Assembly: GCA_022564385.1 (NCBI GenBank) | Contig: JADFLN010000020.1 | Span: forward strand, 1-18,459 | Direction of reading: 5' to 3' | Length of the DNA stretch: 18,459 nucleotides | Origin: Nitrososphaerota archaeon | GTDB taxonomy: Archaea; Thermoproteota; Nitrososphaeria; Nitrososphaerales; Nitrosopumilaceae | Shown: positions 8,238-15,386 of the stretch, in pieces | Layout: every line of letters begins with the position of its first letter | Position numbering within the stretch: the stretch's first letter is position 1 | Notes under the pieces: model-generated | Told to the model about the DNA's origin: nothing | Database searches by the model: none | Seen by the model: the letters and a program-made list of their open reading frames with translations, nothing else | Made by a program: the position numbers and the translations under genes

Positions 8238-9199
8238 TCTAGTTTTACAAAACATGCAGCATAATGCTCATCATCGACCTTTTCTAATTTAGGCTCCTCC
8301 TTACATTTTTCAATCACATAAGGGCATCTTGCTCTAAATCTACATCCCTGATAAACGTCTACGTCTGATGGTTCGTTAATTCGAATTTTTTTATCTCTGT
8401 GAAGATTATCAGGATCTGGTTCTGAAATTGCATCAATTAGTGCTTGTGTGTACGGATGCTTTGGATTTACTAGAACTTGGTTAATTGGTCCCATTTCTAC
8501 CATTTTTCCAAGATACAATATTCCTATTCTTTGACCAAAATATCTAGCCGTTGCCAAATCGTGAGTGATATAGATGAAAGAAATACTATATTTTTTTTGC
8601 AATTCCTGCAGTAATTCGAGCATCTCTGCTCTGATTGATACATCTAACATTGAAACCGGCTCGTCTGCTATGATTAATTTTGGTTTTAGTGCTAACGCTC
8701 TTGCTAGTACCACTCTTTGTCTTTGACCTCCTGATAACATGTGGGGATACTTTTTTACCATTTCTTCAGCAGGTTCTAATTTTACTTCATGTAAAACTTC
8801 AATCACTCTATTAAATCGGTCATCTTTATTTCCTATATTGTGGATTTCAAGAGGTTCTGATACAATGTTCTGAATTCTCATTCTTGGATTGATAGAGTCA
8901 TATGGGTCTTGATGGATCATCTGACAGTTCATTCTGATTTTTTTTAAATTTTTTTGTTTATTATCAATCTCTTGATCTTCGAAAAAAATTTTTCCAGAAT
9001 CTAATTCAATTGATTTTAAAATTAATTTTGCGATAGTTGATTTTCCAGAACCTGATTCACCTGCTATCACAAAAACTTCACCTTTTTTAAGAGAAAATGA
9101 AACATCATCTACTGCCTTAACTGTAGTGGATTTCGAGCCAAAAAATGATTTTTTAGTAAAATATTTTTTCAAATGTTCTACTCTTAGTATTTCATTCAC
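8234..9199 (-). CDS. oligopeptide/dipeptide-type ABC transporter ATP-binding protein
   Basis: A 321-residue ATPase of the OppF/DppF type that would power import of peptides or similar solutes at the membrane. Seen: Walker A Gly-Glu-Ser-Gly-Ser-Gly-Lys-Ser at 47-54, Q-loop Gln97, signature Leu-Ser-Gly-Gly-Gln-Arg at 155-160, Walker B ending Asp-Glu at 179-180, and switch His213. The C-terminal oligopeptide-transporter region follows, with Asn-Pro-Lys-His-Pro-Tyr at 245-250 and four cysteines (286, 292, 299, 316) like those of relatives proposed to hold an Fe-S cluster. The start is GTG. No permease, partner ATPase or binding protein is adjacent, so the partners must be encoded elsewhere. Confidence 0.9.
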   Translation of the reverse strand: MNEILRVEHLKKYFTKKSFFGSKSTTVKAVDDVSFSLKKGEVFVIAGESGSGKSTIAKLILKSIELDSGKIFFEDQEIDNKQKNLKKIRMNCQMIHQDPYDSINPRMRIQNIVSEPLEIHNIGNKDDRFNRVIEVLHEVKLEPAEEMVKKYPHMLSGGQRQRVVLARALALKPKLIIADEPVSMLDVSIRAEMLELLQELQKKYSISFIYITHDLATARYFGQRIGILYLGKMVEMGPINQVLVNPKHPYTQALIDAISEPDPDNLHRDKKIRINEPSDVDVYQGCRFRARCPYVIEKCKEEPKLEKVDDEHYAACFVKLD

Positions 9200-9260
9200 T
9201 GACTATTGTTGAATGAAGAAGTATATCAAGAAATATGGTTTGTGCGTAAAAAATTGGGAT

Positions 9261-9270
9261 AAAATATTTA
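9261..9270 (+). promoter_or_regulatory. TATA-like box for egtD
   Basis: The sequence AAAATATTTA is centred about 29 bases before the TTG start of egtD, in the 95-base gap shared with the divergent ABC gene. Spacing fits a leaderless transcript. Confidence 0.5.
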
Positions 9271-9294
9271 TGTTAAAAAATACAATTTGAATAC

Positions 9295-10332
9295 TTGAGT
9301 AAGACTATTCAAAAAAATTCTGGTTACAAAAAATATGTAGTATCCACTAAACTTCAATATTTTAAAACACATGCTACTAAAATTGAAAAAACATTTGCTG
9401 AAGAATTATCTTCTAGTATGAATAGTGATTTAAAATTCATCAATCCCAAGTTTTTTTATGATAAAAAGGGTTCAGATTTGTTTGAAAAAATCTGTACTTT
9501 ACCTGAATACTATCCGACTAGAACTGAAATCACTATACTGAAACAACTACAAGATGAATTAGCATCTTATCTTGATGGAAATTTTAGATTAGTTGAACTT
9601 GGGAGCGGAACGTCTGTAAAAACTAGACTGATTCTTGATATTTTATCTAAATTACAAGACAATACAGAATATTTCCCAATTGACATCTCTGAGATTCTTA
9701 CAGAAAGTTCTGAACAATTACTAAAAGATTATGATGATCTGCATATCACCGGAATCATAGACACTTATGAAGGTGGTTTAGAATTTCTTAAAAACTTTGA
9801 CGATAAGAAAAATCTGATAATCTTTTTGGGTTCTAGTTTTGGCAATTTTTCTCCAAATGCTGGCTACAAATTTTTACAGAAAATAAATTCTATGATGAAG
9901 TCTGATGATCTTTTTTTGATTGGGTTAGATTTAGTAAAAGATAAACTAATTTTAGAATCTGCATATAATGATTCCCAAGGCGTGACTGCAGAATTTAATC
10001 TGAATATTCTTTCTAGAATTAATGATGAACTTGATGCAGATTTTCATTTGAAGGACTTTTCACATCGTGCAATTTACAATGTAAAGGAACAGAGAATTGA
10101 AATGTATCTAAAATCTCTTGTAAATCAATCAGTTATTATATCAAAATCTGATCTTGTGCTGAATTTAAAAAAAGATGAATTAATTCTTACTGAACATTCA
10201 CACAAATACCGATTATCTCAAATTAATGAATTACTTGAACATGCAGGATTTGAAATTAAACATACCTGGTTAGACGATAACAAGCATTTTTCACTAACTT
10301 TGGCATCAAAAAAATCAGATTTATGCACCTAA
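9295..10332 (+). CDS. egtD: L-histidine N-alpha-methyltransferase (ergothioneine synthesis)
   Basis: Methylates histidine three times with S-adenosylmethionine to give hercynine, the first step to ergothioneine. The protein has 345 residues, slightly longer than the mycobacterial enzyme because of an N-terminal extension. Seen: Glu-Tyr-Tyr-Pro-Thr-Arg-Thr-Glu at about 71-78, SAM-binding Glu-Leu-Gly-Ser-Gly-Thr at 101-106, Leu-Gly-Ser-Ser-Phe-Gly-Asn-Phe at 178-185 with Asn184 placed like the histidine-binding Asn, an Ala-Tyr-Asn-Asp segment at 223-226, and Thr-Glu-His-Ser-His-Lys-Tyr at 299-305, whose Glu300 and Ser302 match imidazole-binding positions. These are family correspondences from memory. 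The start is TTG, placed after a TATA-like box. egtB lies about 1.1 kb away on the opposite strand, which supports the role. Confidence 0.93.
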   Translation: MSKTIQKNSGYKKYVVSTKLQYFKTHATKIEKTFAEELSSSMNSDLKFINPKFFYDKKGSDLFEKICTLPEYYPTRTEITILKQLQDELASYLDGNFRLVELGSGTSVKTRLILDILSKLQDNTEYFPIDISEILTESSEQLLKDYDDLHITGIIDTYEGGLEFLKNFDDKKNLIIFLGSSFGNFSPNAGYKFLQKINSMMKSDDLFLIGLDLVKDKLILESAYNDSQGVTAEFNLNILSRINDELDADFHLKDFSHRAIYNVKEQRIEMYLKSLVNQSVIISKSDLVLNLKKDELILTEHSHKYRLSQINELLEHAGFEIKHTWLDDNKHFSLTLASKKSDLCT

Positions 10333-10426
10333 CTCAAGCGTAGAATTACTCCTTAATTCATTTTATAATACAAAGTTTGTTTGTTGAATCCGTAAACAGT
10401 TAGTATCAAATGTATATTCAAAGTTA

Positions 10427-11002
10427 TCAAGGAGCAAAAATAACAAAGTTAAATTCAGAATATCTTATTCCATCTTTTTCATCTAATTTTAAAATTAAAG
10501 AAGGTTTTACAAAAAAGTCATAGTGTTCATCTCCCTCAAAATAAAGTTGTGTTGTGTGTGTTAACAAACCTGGAGCTGAAACCTTCACATGAATATGTGC
10601 TGGGCGCATAACTCCAGCCTCAGAATATTTACCAGGAAATATGGTCTCAAACTTATACTGACCATGTTCATCTGCCTTTATTTTTCCACGAAGGGTAAAA
10701 TCTTCAAAATTGTAGTTTCCATTTGAATCAGTTTGCCAAATATCGATTATTGCTGTGGGTATGGGATCACAGTTCTGATCTAACACCTGGCCCGAAATTA
10801 TTAGTTTTTGCCCTTCAAGGGATTGTCCAAGTTTTTCTTTGTATGGTGCTTCAGGAATATAGTATGGTCCTTGTGGATTACCTTCAGTTAAAGTACATGC
10901 AAAGCTTAGATTTTGTATTATCGGATTTAGCCCGATAAATATTCCTAACATCCCTACACCCAAAATTACTGAAGTTATTATACCAACAGTCTTTTTTTTC
11001 AT
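10427..11002 (-). CDS. membrane-anchored intradiol dioxygenase-like protein
   Basis: A 191-residue protein of the intradiol ring-cleavage dioxygenase family (catechol and protocatechuate dioxygenases), whose members use ferric iron and O2 to open catechols. A basic N-terminus and hydrophobic segment at about 6-27 point to a signal anchor, so the domain likely faces outside the cell. The domain begins at Cys36 with a Gly-Pro-Tyr-Tyr-Ile-Pro motif at 45-50. Candidate iron ligands are all present: Tyr97, Tyr126, and His136 and His138 in Arg-Pro-Ala-His-Ile-His. The catalytic set looks intact, yet no catechol pathway is nearby. It follows the 106-residue membrane gene by 3 bases, so they form one transcription unit. 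The natural substrate is unknown. Confidence 0.85.
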   Translation of the reverse strand: MKKKTVGIITSVILGVGMLGIFIGLNPIIQNLSFACTLTEGNPQGPYYIPEAPYKEKLGQSLEGQKLIISGQVLDQNCDPIPTAIIDIWQTDSNGNYNFEDFTLRGKIKADEHGQYKFETIFPGKYSEAGVMRPAHIHVKVSAPGLLTHTTQLYFEGDEHYDFFVKPSLILKLDEKDGIRYSEFNFVIFAP

Positions 11003-11005
11003 AGA

Positions 11006-11326
11006 CTATTCCTTGAAGTTTAACTTCTTTTTAGTTTCTCCTTTCTTTATCATCCACCATCTAAAGCAAACAAAAAGAGAAATACCAACAATAATTCCTG
11101 CAATTAGCCAGTATTGGTTGGTGTGATCCTGAAAAAGACATTGCTGAATATGATTATACAGTTCATAGTGTTCTAAAAGTTTGGGATCATTGTAACTGTT
11201 CATATTTTGTTCATTGAGAAATTTGATTCGTTCTTGGATTTGCTTTTGTAATGTCTTGAGATTTTCATTATCTTTACTGTTACAAAAATATCCAAGTTGA
11301 AGGAAAATTTTTCCTAGATTAATCAA
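11006..11326 (-). CDS. small membrane protein, partner of the dioxygenase gene
   Basis: A 106-residue protein with a hydrophilic, probably helical N-terminal part (20-65, rich in Lys, Gln and Asn), one membrane segment at about 72-91, and a basic tail rich in Lys. The charge distribution suggests the N-terminal part is outside and the tail inside. Cysteines at 15 and 63 could be joined outside the cell. I recognise no family. The start is TTG at 11324-11326, 27-30 bases after a TATA-like box on this strand, so this gene probably heads its own unit with the dioxygenase gene 3 bases downstream. A membrane partner or anchor for the dioxygenase is an inference from gene order only. Confidence 0.68.
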   Translation of the reverse strand: MINLGKIFLQLGYFCNSKDNENLKTLQKQIQERIKFLNEQNMNSYNDPKLLEHYELYNHIQQCLFQDHTNQYWLIAGIIVGISLFVCFRWWMIKKGETKKKLNFKE

Positions 11327-11352
11327 TATTTACTAAATTAAAGATTTTCTTA

Positions 11353-11360
11353 ACTTATAG
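11353..11360 (-). promoter_or_regulatory. TATA-like box for the membrane protein-dioxygenase unit
   Basis: On the minus strand this reads CTATAAGT. Its centre is about 30 bases before the TTG at 11326, inside the 80-base gap after egtB. This argues that the two-gene unit is transcribed separately from egtB, though read-through is not excluded. Confidence 0.5.
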
Positions 11361-11406
11361 TATTATTGGCGTCATGTGTAGCGGAAACACACTTTCGCAT
11401 CAAAAA

Positions 11407-12717
11407 TTAGGTGTCTTCTGCACATCTAAAGCCTGAGAATAACCACCTTTCATCTAACCTGAAGAAATTTCTGTAACTTCCTCTGATTGACATTTTTGGA
11501 GTTCCAAAGGAACCTCCTCTCAAAACTTTTTGGTTTGTAAACCATTTGTCATTATATTCATCAAAACCTGTTTTGAATCCTGGATATCCAGTAAATTCTG
11601 ATGATGTCCATTCCCATACATCTCCAATCATCTGTTGACATCCTGCAGAACTTTTTCCTGCTGGGTACGCACCAATTTCTGTTTGTGCCCAAAGATGCGA
11701 TTCTAGTAAATTGCATTTTTCTTCTGATGGTAGATTATTTCCCCAAGGATAGATTGTTTTCACTTGCTTTTCTTCATTCCAACAGGCAGCTTTTTCCCAT
11801 TCTGCTTCTGTAGGGAGTCTTTTTCCAGACCATTTGCAATATGCATCAGCTTCGTAATAACTAACATGACACACAGGTTCATTTGGATTGATTTTTCTGA
11901 TTCCCAAAAAGTCTCTAACATTCCATTTACCATCAATTTTTTCCCAGTACATGGGCGCATTCCATTTGTTCTCTTTAACTTTGTCCCAACCATCTGACAA
12001 CCAATAATTGTATGTCTTATATCCTCCATCTTCAATAAATTCTAGATATTGTTGATTTGTTATTGGAAAAACATCCATCATGAAATCATTAAGATAAACT
12101 TTGTGTTCAGGAAGTTCAATGTCATAACAATATCCTTTCCCATTATACCCAATTGTGTAAACTCCTCCTTTGACCCGAGTTGATTTTTTTTCAACTTTAT
12201 TTTGCTTTGGAATTTTATTTTTTCTTACAGGTCTGTATTGTTCTGCAAGTAGATGTTGTAAATCATACACTAAAAGCTCTTGATGCTGGTATTCATGATG
12301 AAATCCCATAGTGATCAATCTAATTGTATCATCACTCAAAGTTTGAGATTTGATAAAATGTTCTACTCTTTGGTTAATTGTGTCAAAGTATTGTAAAATT
12401 TGCTCAACAGTTGGTCTTGAACTAATTCCTCGTAGTCCCTTATCCCGTGGAATACCAAACTGTTGATAATAGGAGTTAAGATACTCAGAAAATTCTTTTG
12501 AATAAAATTCATAATTTTTATCTAATTTACTCATGATAGCTTCGTAAATCCAACTGACATGACCAATGTGCCACTTTGGAGGACTCGTAAAAATTGCAGG
12601 TTGAACAATAAAGTCATCTTTTTCTAAAGTCTTTACAAGTTCTAGCGTTCTGCTTCTAGTCTCTCTAAACTGATTTAACAACTGTATTTTCTGTTCTAAT
12701 TCTAGATTTGAGGTCAT
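11407..12717 (-). CDS. egtB: ergothioneine sulfoxide synthase EgtB (type II-like)
   Basis: A non-haem iron enzyme that joins a thiol to hercynine using O2. The 436 residues hold an N-terminal DinB-like helical domain (about 8-160) and a C-terminal formylglycine-generating-enzyme-like domain (about 182-434). Iron ligands are visible: His53 in Trp-His-Ile-Gly-His, and His141 and His145 in His-Glu-Tyr-Gln-His. The C-terminal domain has Gly-Lys-Arg-Leu-Pro-Thr-Glu-Ala-Glu-Trp at 298-307, Gly-Asp-Val-Trp-Glu-Trp at 365-370 and Leu-Arg-Gly-Gly-Ser at 399-403. Where I recall Tyr377 in the mycobacterial-type enzyme this protein has Phe385, and the recalled Asp416/Arg420 pair is absent. It has Tyr83-Tyr84 in Asn-Ser-Tyr-Tyr, as in type II enzymes that use cysteine. 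No methyltransferase domain follows, which argues against the ovothiol enzyme OvoA. The start is ATG. Confidence 0.9.
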   Translation of the reverse strand: MTSNLELEQKIQLLNQFRETRSRTLELVKTLEKDDFIVQPAIFTSPPKWHIGHVSWIYEAIMSKLDKNYEFYSKEFSEYLNSYYQQFGIPRDKGLRGISSRPTVEQILQYFDTINQRVEHFIKSQTLSDDTIRLITMGFHHEYQHQELLVYDLQHLLAEQYRPVRKNKIPKQNKVEKKSTRVKGGVYTIGYNGKGYCYDIELPEHKVYLNDFMMDVFPITNQQYLEFIEDGGYKTYNYWLSDGWDKVKENKWNAPMYWEKIDGKWNVRDFLGIRKINPNEPVCHVSYYEADAYCKWSGKRLPTEAEWEKAACWNEEKQVKTIYPWGNNLPSEEKCNLLESHLWAQTEIGAYPAGKSSAGCQQMIGDVWEWTSSEFTGYPGFKTGFDEYNDKWFTNQKVLRGGSFGTPKMSIRGSYRNFFRLDERWLFSGFRCAEDT

Positions 12718-12765
12718 TATTGAAAAATTATATTTTTTGCATTATTATGTTTGCGGTTATTTTTT

Positions 12766-14220
12766 CTAATATCCCCTAGCAAAAATTGGAATTGAAATAC
12801 TTTGTTCCCGGCAGTACATACATTTCTCATTTGTATTTTCACTACCAAATGGGATGACCCTGATGTCTGCTCCTGTCTCCTCTTTGATTTTCTCTTCGCA
12901 TTCTACCTTTCCGCACCAGGGAGCATTAAAGAAACCTCCTTTCTCTATCTTTAATTTGAATTCCGTATAGTCTGAAATGTCTATAGTGTTTGCCTTGGCC
13001 TGTTTTATTGCAGTTTTTAGCATGTCAGTTTGGATTTCATCTAAAATTGTAGAAATTTTTTCAATTTCAGTAAAACCTAAACTTGACTTTTCACGATTGT
13101 ATCTTTTTGCTATGACAACGCTTTGTTTTTCTATGTCTTTAGGACCAATCTCAACTCGTATGGGGACTCCTTTTAGTTCCCAATCATTGAATTTGTATCC
13201 TGGAGATAATTCACTTCTGTCATCAACATGTACTCTGATCTCTTTTGATTCTAGAATTTTTCTAATTTCTTCAACTTTGGGTAATACCTTCTCCTTACCT
13301 TCATCATTTTTGTATATTGGCACAATCACAACTTGCATAGGTGCAATCTTTGGTGGTAAAACAAGACCTTGATCATCACCATGAATCATAATCATTGCCC
13401 CGATCAGCCTCCAAGAAATTCCCCATGAAGTTTGCCATGCATAATGTTCTACATTATCTTTGTCTGCAAATTTTACTTCAAATGGTTTTGAAAAATTTTG
13501 CCCTAGAAAATGTGATGTGCCCATTTGTAGTGCCTTTCCATCAGGCATAATTGATTCCATTGTAGTTGTGTATACTGCACCTACAAACTTTTCTTTCTCA
13601 CTTTTCTTTCCTGTTGTTACTGGAATTGCTAGTTCTTCTTCAACAGTATTTTTATAAATCTCTAAAATTTTCATCACTTCTTCTTCTGCTTCTTCCTGTG
13701 TTGAATGAACTGTATGACCCTCTTGCCACCAAAATTCTGATGTTCTAAGAAATGGTTTTGTTGCTTTAATTTCTGCTCTTAGGGCAGAAGTCCAAAAATT
13801 CATCTTTAATGGTAAATCTCTCCAACTCTGAATCCATTTGGAATACATTGTGTATGCTAAAGTTTCAGATGTTGGTCTTAATGCGAGTCTGTCTCCAATT
13901 TCATTCTCACCTGAATGAGTTACCCAAAATACTTCTGGATTGAATCCTGCAAAATGTTTTTTCTCTTTTCCTAATAATGATTCTGGAATTAATATTGGCA
14001 GAAATCCATTTCTAATTCCATTACTTGCAAATTTTTTATCAAATGTGTTTCTTAATGATTCCCAAATGGAATATCCATCTGGTCTGAGAACAATAAGTCC
14101 CTTAACTGGTGCATAATCAGCAAGTTTGGCTTTAAGAACTATTTGTGTATACCATTCACTGAAATTTTCTTTTTTTGAAACTGTAATTCCAATATCTTCT
14201 TTACTCAAACTAAAATTCAA
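12766..14220 (-). CDS. proS: prolyl-tRNA synthetase, archaeal/eukaryal type
   Basis: Charges tRNA-Pro with proline. The 484 residues lack the bacterial editing insertion. Seen: a Pro-Thr-Ser-Glu-Thr at 116-120, class II motif 2 around 148-170 (Arg-Ala-Glu, then Phe-Leu-Arg-Thr-Ser-Glu-Phe), motif 3 region with His-Gly-Asp-Asp-Gln-Gly at 280-285, the anticodon-binding domain from about 293, and a C-terminal zinc domain with cysteines 436, 441, 467 and 470. The chain ends in Gly-Tyr, as usual for this type. The start is TTG at 14218-14220, but a TATA-like box at 14224-14233 sits too close to it, so the in-frame TTG at 14206-14208 (giving Met-Ser-Lys-Glu) is a good alternative. Confidence 0.96.
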   Translation of the reverse strand: MNFSLSKEDIGITVSKKENFSEWYTQIVLKAKLADYAPVKGLIVLRPDGYSIWESLRNTFDKKFASNGIRNGFLPILIPESLLGKEKKHFAGFNPEVFWVTHSGENEIGDRLALRPTSETLAYTMYSKWIQSWRDLPLKMNFWTSALRAEIKATKPFLRTSEFWWQEGHTVHSTQEEAEEEVMKILEIYKNTVEEELAIPVTTGKKSEKEKFVGAVYTTTMESIMPDGKALQMGTSHFLGQNFSKPFEVKFADKDNVEHYAWQTSWGISWRLIGAMIMIHGDDQGLVLPPKIAPMQVVIVPIYKNDEGKEKVLPKVEEIRKILESKEIRVHVDDRSELSPGYKFNDWELKGVPIRVEIGPKDIEKQSVVIAKRYNREKSSLGFTEIEKISTILDEIQTDMLKTAIKQAKANTIDISDYTEFKLKIEKGGFFNAPWCGKVECEEKIKEETGADIRVIPFGSENTNEKCMYCREQSISIPIFARGY

Positions 14221-14279
14221 AGAATTAATTTAACTAATGGGCCTTTCGTGAGAATTTTGATGTTTTAGATTTGTTTGTA

Positions 14280-14570
14280 TTATAGTGTGTCGCCTTTGCA
14301 AAGTACTTTACCCATCACTCTGCTTTGGAAATTTGGACATACAAAACATTGGACAAATTGAATGTCTTCTTTAAAAACTGGGCATTCCACATATTCTAGT
14401 TTCATTCTTTTGAGCATTTTGGGACTAACTCCTTTTAACTTTAATTTTCCTTTCTCATCCATCATTCCTGATGCTTTTAACTCGTCTTTCACTTTATCTG
14501 GAAGTTTTTGTTTTTTTTCTGTAGTCTTAATCTCAACTTCGTACTTGTGTTCTAATTCTCCCATATCCAT
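14280..14570 (-). CDS. conserved-looking small four-cysteine protein
   Basis: A 96-residue basic protein. The N-terminal half is charged and helical with many lysines. The C-terminal third holds Cys63-Pro, Cys75-x-x-Cys78-Pro-Asn-Phe and Cys91, which could bind zinc or an iron-sulfur cluster. I do not recognise the family. The ATG start is clear, with a second Met two codons in, and a weak TATA-like sequence lies about 27 bases upstream. It sits 59 bases ahead of proS on the same strand and is divergent from the HAD phosphatase gene. The cysteine spacing and independent start favour a real gene over chance. Confidence 0.75.
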   Translation of the reverse strand: MDMGELEHKYEVEIKTTEKKQKLPDKVKDELKASGMMDEKGKLKLKGVSPKMLKRMKLEYVECPVFKEDIQFVQCFVCPNFQSRVMGKVLCKGDTL

Positions 14571-14621
14571 TAGAGTAATATTCGGTGATTTATTACTAAC
14601 GTTTTTTAGATTTTAAGAAAA

Positions 14622-14667
14622 GTTTAAACTTTAATTAAAGTAACCGAAATAGGGTTTAAACTTTAAT
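14622..14667 (+). repeat. pair of identical 14-bp direct repeats upstream of the HAD phosphatase gene
   Basis: GTTTAAACTTTAAT occurs at 14622-14635 and again at 14654-14667, 32 bases apart, about three turns of the helix. Each copy contains the palindrome GTTTAAAC. The TTTAAA of the second copy is about 27 bases before the TTG at 14684 and could be the TATA box. The first copy could be a duplicated promoter or a regulator site on the same face of the DNA. Confidence 0.75.
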
Positions 14668-14683
14668 ATAATTAGCAATTTTT

Positions 14684-15352
14684 TTGAAAATTAGAAATCA
14701 ATTGCTAATAATTTTTGATGTTGAAGGTGTTCTGTATGATGAAGAATATCTTCCTATTCTTTCAGAACAACTCAACAAAGAAGATGAGATTTGGGAAATA
14801 ACCAGACAAGGAATTCAAGGAAAAATCAACTGGGAAGAAGGACTTAGAACTCGTGTTGATGCTTTGAAAGGTTTGGATGAAAAAGTCTGTCAAGAAGTAG
14901 CTGACTCGTTACCCATCATGAGTGGCGCCAAAGAGGCTTGTATGATCTTAAAAGCTGCTGGTTGGAAACTAATGGCAATTTCGGGTGGTTTTACACTAAT
15001 GATGGATAGATTACAAAAAGAACTGGACCTGGATTATGTTTATTCTAATGAATTAATATTCAAAGATGGGAAACTTGATGGTGTCAAAATCAGTGTTGAT
15101 TCTGATAAATCAAAATCTGCAAAAATAAAAATTGCAGAATGGGGGGAGAAAAAAGAAGATATTGTTTGTGTTGTGGACGGTGCAAATGATGTAAAATTAT
15201 TTGATATTTGTGGTTTAAACATTGCTTATAGGGCACAAGATTTAGTCAAGGATTTAGCTACTACTATTTTGGAAGAAAAAGATCTATCAAAAATTTTGAA
15301 TATAATTAACCAACATTTTCAATTGAAATTAGAAACTACACCTACTGCATAA
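14684..15352 (+). CDS. HAD-family phosphatase, SerB/ThrH-like
   Basis: A 222-residue haloacid dehalogenase-type phosphatase, probably phosphoserine phosphatase (last step of serine synthesis). Seen: motif I Phe-Asp-Val-Glu-Gly-Val at 11-16, motif II Ser-Gly-Gly at 100-102, candidate motif III lysines in the 142-149 stretch, and motif IV Val-Asp-Gly-Ala-Asn-Asp at 164-169. The second acid of motif I is Glu14 rather than the Asp of classical SerB; Asp-x-Glu-Gly-Val is known to me from ThrH, so a phosphotransferase or another small phosphate ester is possible. The start is TTG at 14684, supported by the 27-base distance to TTTAAA; an in-frame TTG at 14702 is the alternative. cofE follows 34 bases downstream. 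Confidence 0.85.
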   Translation: MKIRNQLLIIFDVEGVLYDEEYLPILSEQLNKEDEIWEITRQGIQGKINWEEGLRTRVDALKGLDEKVCQEVADSLPIMSGAKEACMILKAAGWKLMAISGGFTLMMDRLQKELDLDYVYSNELIFKDGKLDGVKISVDSDKSKSAKIKIAEWGEKKEDIVCVVDGANDVKLFDICGLNIAYRAQDLVKDLATTILEEKDLSKILNIINQHFQLKLETTPTA

Positions 15353-15373
15353 ACAATTTTTTAGTCCTTTTCT

Positions 15374-15385
15374 TAAGATATCTTA
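15374..15385. promoter_or_regulatory. 12-bp perfect palindrome just before cofE
   Basis: TAAGATATCTTA reads the same on both strands and ends one base before the TTG start of cofE. It could be an operator. AT-rich 12-base palindromes also arise by chance, so function is unproven. Confidence 0.4.
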
Positions 15386-15386
15386 G

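Noticed and set aside
10427..11002. Lipoprotein with Cys36 as lipid attachment site
   Set aside because: The residues before Cys36 (Leu-Ser-Phe-Ala) do not fit a lipobox, and a Cys at this place is common at the start of the intradiol domain itself.
11375..11391. Hairpin TGTGT-loop-ACACA after egtB as a terminator
   Set aside because: The stem is only 5 bp and no T run follows on the minus strand.
11407..12717. OvoA (ovothiol synthase) or formylglycine-generating enzyme
   Set aside because: No C-terminal methyltransferase domain as in OvoA; the DinB-like domain with three iron histidines and the nearby egtD favour EgtB over a sulfatase-activating enzyme.
12977..13372. Plus-strand frame of 131 codons opposite proS
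   Set aside because: Antisense shadow of prolyl-tRNA synthetase; Ser/Phe-rich composition is what the opposite strand of an AT-rich gene gives.
14362..14616. Plus-strand frame of 84 codons opposite the four-cysteine gene
   Set aside because: Antisense; the minus-strand reading has patterned cysteines and a better start.
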